In this document: in pieces, positions 62,313-64,000 of the stretch
How positions within the stretch are numbered: the first letter of the stretch is position 1
Layout: the number at the start of each line of letters is the position of its first letter
Source of the DNA: an uncultured Pelagibacteraceae bacterium
Lineage (GTDB): Bacteria; Pseudomonadota; Alphaproteobacteria; Pelagibacterales; Pelagibacteraceae
NCBI GenBank assembly: GCA_902578115.1
Contig: CACHBR010000004.1
Span: 55,032-119,031, forward strand
Reading direction: 5' to 3'
Length of the DNA: 64,000 nucleotides
Program-made: the position numbers and the translations under genes
The notes under the pieces: generated by a model
What the model was told of the DNA's origin: nothing
Database searches by the model: none
The model's input: the letters and a program-made list of their open reading frames with translations, nothing else

Positions 62313-62684
62313 TTAAGAAAGATCTACAGCAAATTCTTTTAATTTTTCTATTTTTACTAATTCTAAAGTTTTTTCGTGTGTGGCTTTTAAATATATCGGA
62401 CAACCTTTGCCTGCTTCAAGTGCTCTCGCATACCAACTTGCACAAACACACCATTTGTCACCATCTTTAAGTCCTGGAAAACCAAATTCTGGGTGAGGTG
62501 TAATTAAATCATTACCAGCTTCTTTACACCATTTTAAAAATTCATCATTCACTTTTACACAAACAGTATGAAGCCCACGGTCATTTTCGTCTGTATTACA
62601 ACAACCATCTCTAAACCAACCTGTTATAGGATCAGTTGAACAGCTTTCTAGAGTTTCTCCTAATACGTTTTTTTGTTTTTTCAT
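62313..62684 (-). CDS. DUF2237 family protein
   Basis: A 123-residue cytosolic protein rich in conserved cysteine, tryptophan and histidine: VLGETLESCSTDPITGWFRDGCCNTDENDRGLHTVCVKV, PHPEFGFPGLKDGDKWCVCASWYARALEAG, CPIYLKATHEKTL. This matches the DUF2237 family, which has no known function. The many cysteines suggest metal or redox chemistry, but that is inference. It is convergent with the ATP-grasp gene, 2 bp apart. Confidence 0.9.
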   Translation of the reverse strand: MKKQKNVLGETLESCSTDPITGWFRDGCCNTDENDRGLHTVCVKVNDEFLKWCKEAGNDLITPHPEFGFPGLKDGDKWCVCASWYARALEAGKGCPIYLKATHEKTLELVKIEKLKEFAVDLS

Positions 62685-62712
62685 TATAAATTAACCTTGA
62701 TTTATCTAAATC

Positions 62713-62736
62713 TGGCCTAGTCTGTGGCCTAGTTTA
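62713..62736 (+). repeat. 12-bp-period direct repeat C
   Basis: Two units, TGGCCTAGTCTG and TGGCCTAGTTTA, in tandem. They are built like the 11-bp-period repeats of the island (27672, 28610, 28770, 30432, 31387) but with another motif. They lie 28 bp upstream of the DUF2237 start and 50 bp before a probable variable-region gene. They may mark another attachment site or be an operator. Confidence 0.45.
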
Positions 62737-62785
62737 TTGCTTAAAATTGTGGTAATCAATCTGAAAGTTTATATAGGTAAAGAAA

Positions 62786-64000
62786 ATGATATATAATTCT
62801 CCATTTGAAATTAAAAAATATTCACCTGAAATAATTAATAGATTTCAAAATGAGGGAGTTGTTGTTTTTGGTACAGGAAACTTTGGATCTTTAGCTAAAT
62901 CGGCTTTAAAACAGAAAAAAATAAATGTTAATTTCTTTATTGATAATAATTTTAACAATTGCGGAAAAAATTTTGAAGGAATAAAAGTTATTTCAGCAAA
63001 TGAGCTTTTTAAACAAAACCCACAATCAAATGTATTAATTGCTTCTTTAAATTTTAAATATTTAAAAAGACAACTTAAAGATCTTGGAATAAATAACTTT
63101 TATGATGTAGATTTTTTATTTGATAATTTCGATATTACCAAGACTTTAACTAAGTGGTCAAAAGATAGATGTAAGGTACAACTCGATCTTTACAACTATT
63201 CAGTAAACGCTACAAGAGACCCTAATAAGCTAAATGTAAATAGCATTGATTTGGTACTCACTGAAAAATGTTCTCTTAAATGTAAACATTGTTCAAATTT
63301 GATGCAATATTATGAACAACCAATAGATAATGACCTGGAATTATTAATTAAATCATTCGATAATTTTATAAACGCTGTTGATTATTGTTACGAAGTAAGA
63401 ATGATTGGTGGTGAACCACTGATTTATAAAAATATCAATAAAGTTATAGAACATGTTTTATCAAAAAAAAATATTGGTAATATAATAATTTATACTAATG
63501 GCACAATAGTTCCTAAGGGAGATAAAATAAATATTTTTAAAAATCCAAAAATATATTTCAAAATATCTAATTATGGCACACACTCCAGAAATGTAGAAAA
63601 GCTTGAAAAGACTTTAGCAGAAAACAATATACATTATATTACTGAGCGAGTTACAACTTGGCAAGACTGTGCAAAAATTGATGATTTTCAAAGAACCGAT
63701 AAATTAAATAAAGAAATATTTGGAAACTGCTGTGTTAATGAAACTTTAACAATGCTTCATGGAAAGCTTTATTTATGTCCTTATTCAGCACATGTCGAAA
63801 ATTTGAAAATAATAAAACCTAAAGTAAAAGAACATATTGAATTGTTTAGCGCCAAAGCAAATGATTTAAAGGCGGAAATAAGAAATTTGTATTTTGGGAA
63901 GGAGTTTTTAGAGGCATGTAAAATTTGTAATGGTAGAGATCATAACGTAGCTTCAATACCAGCAGCTGAACAAACTAAAACTGTTTTGAAATTTAAAACA
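62786..64000 (+). CDS. Radical SAM protein with N-terminal Rossmann-like domain (3' end outside window)
   Basis: An open frame from ATG 62786 to the window edge, 405 codons seen. Residues 1 to about 120 form a nucleotide/CoA-binding-like domain (EGVVVFGTGNFGSLAKSALKQKK, FFIDNNF), followed by a radical SAM domain with the cluster-binding motif TEKCSLKCKHCSN (CxxxCxxC, about residues 160-172) and MIGGEPLIY. Later cysteines (NCCVNET, YLCPYSAH, ACKICNG) resemble a SPASM-type auxiliary-cluster region. The substrate is unknown; similar fused proteins occur in marine bacterial surface-polysaccharide regions. Confidence 0.8.
   Translation, partial: MIYNSPFEIKKYSPEIINRFQNEGVVVFGTGNFGSLAKSALKQKKINVNFFIDNNFNNCGKNFEGIKVISANELFKQNPQSNVLIASLNFKYLKRQLKDLGINNFYDVDFLFDNFDITKTLTKWSKDRCKVQLDLYNYSVNATRDPNKLNVNSIDLVLTEKCSLKCKHCSNLMQYYEQPIDNDLELLIKSFDNFINAVDYCYEVRMIGGEPLIYKNINKVIEHVLSKKNIGNIIIYTNGTIVPKGDKINIFKNPKIYFKISNYGTHSRNVEKLEKTLAENNIHYITERVTTWQDCAKIDDFQRTDKLNKEIFGNCCVNETLTMLHGKLYLCPYSAHVENLKIIKPKVKEHIELFSAKANDLKAEIRNLYFGKEFLEACKICNGRDHNVASIPAAEQTKTVLKFKT

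Overview
The window looks like a piece of a streamlined, very AT-rich alphaproteobacterial chromosome. The gene content and order fit the SAR11/Pelagibacterales group best: tiny intergenic gaps, many 1-14 bp gene overlaps, a circularly permuted (two-piece) tmRNA, ThyX, and a dimethylglycine-dehydrogenase/ETF/ETF-QO operon. The taxonomic call is inferred from style and gene families; no database search was run.

Layout. 1-8209 (+) is a cell-wall and division cluster: murC (5' truncated by the window edge), murB, ddl, ftsQ, ftsA, lpxC, bamD, ligA. 8198-11925 (-) holds an aminopeptidase P and a UvrD/PcrA helicase, followed by an AsmA-like gene (+), fumC (-), a MazG-like gene and an FkbM methyltransferase (+), then a histone-deacetylase-family gene and a small lipoprotein (-).

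17202-31474 is a hypervariable island. Its right end is the 3' end of the tmRNA coding piece (minus strand, 31450). Copies of that same 25-bp tmRNA hairpin recur in direct orientation at 17202, 26265 (degenerate), 27255, 27587 and 28674 and divide the island into five cassettes. These carry (1) a surface-polysaccharide cluster, (2) a NeuD-like acetyltransferase, (3) one 88-residue membrane protein, (4) a 77-residue protein plus an HNH endonuclease, and (5) an inverse-autotransporter-like barrel with three exported proteins. The last two cassettes also carry short direct repeats with an 11-bp period at both ends, at nearly constant distances from the tmRNA-derived hairpins. This looks like the arm-type/core-type layout of tyrosine-recombinase attachment sites, yet no integrase is present. 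I regard this as the most interesting system in the window.

From 31754 onward the core genome resumes: thyX, mrp, hflK-hflC-DUF2065-htrA-miaA, the branched-chain amino-acid set ilvB-ilvH-ilvC-leuA, the rod-shape operon mreB-mreC-mreD-mrdA-mrdB, a bactofilin, two oxidoreductases, and two related lipoproteins with a parS-like palindrome between them. Next comes a catabolic and electron-transfer operon (dimethylglycine/sarcosine-dehydrogenase-like enzyme, unknown exported protein, etfB, etfA, ETF:ubiquinone oxidoreductase) that could pass electrons from N-demethylation to the quinone pool. The end holds an EamA transporter, an NAD(P)-binding protein, an Anbu-type proteasome-like protease divergent from a circularly permuted ATP-grasp gene, a DUF2237 gene, and a radical SAM gene cut by the window edge. 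No tRNA, rRNA, CRISPR array or transposase was seen.
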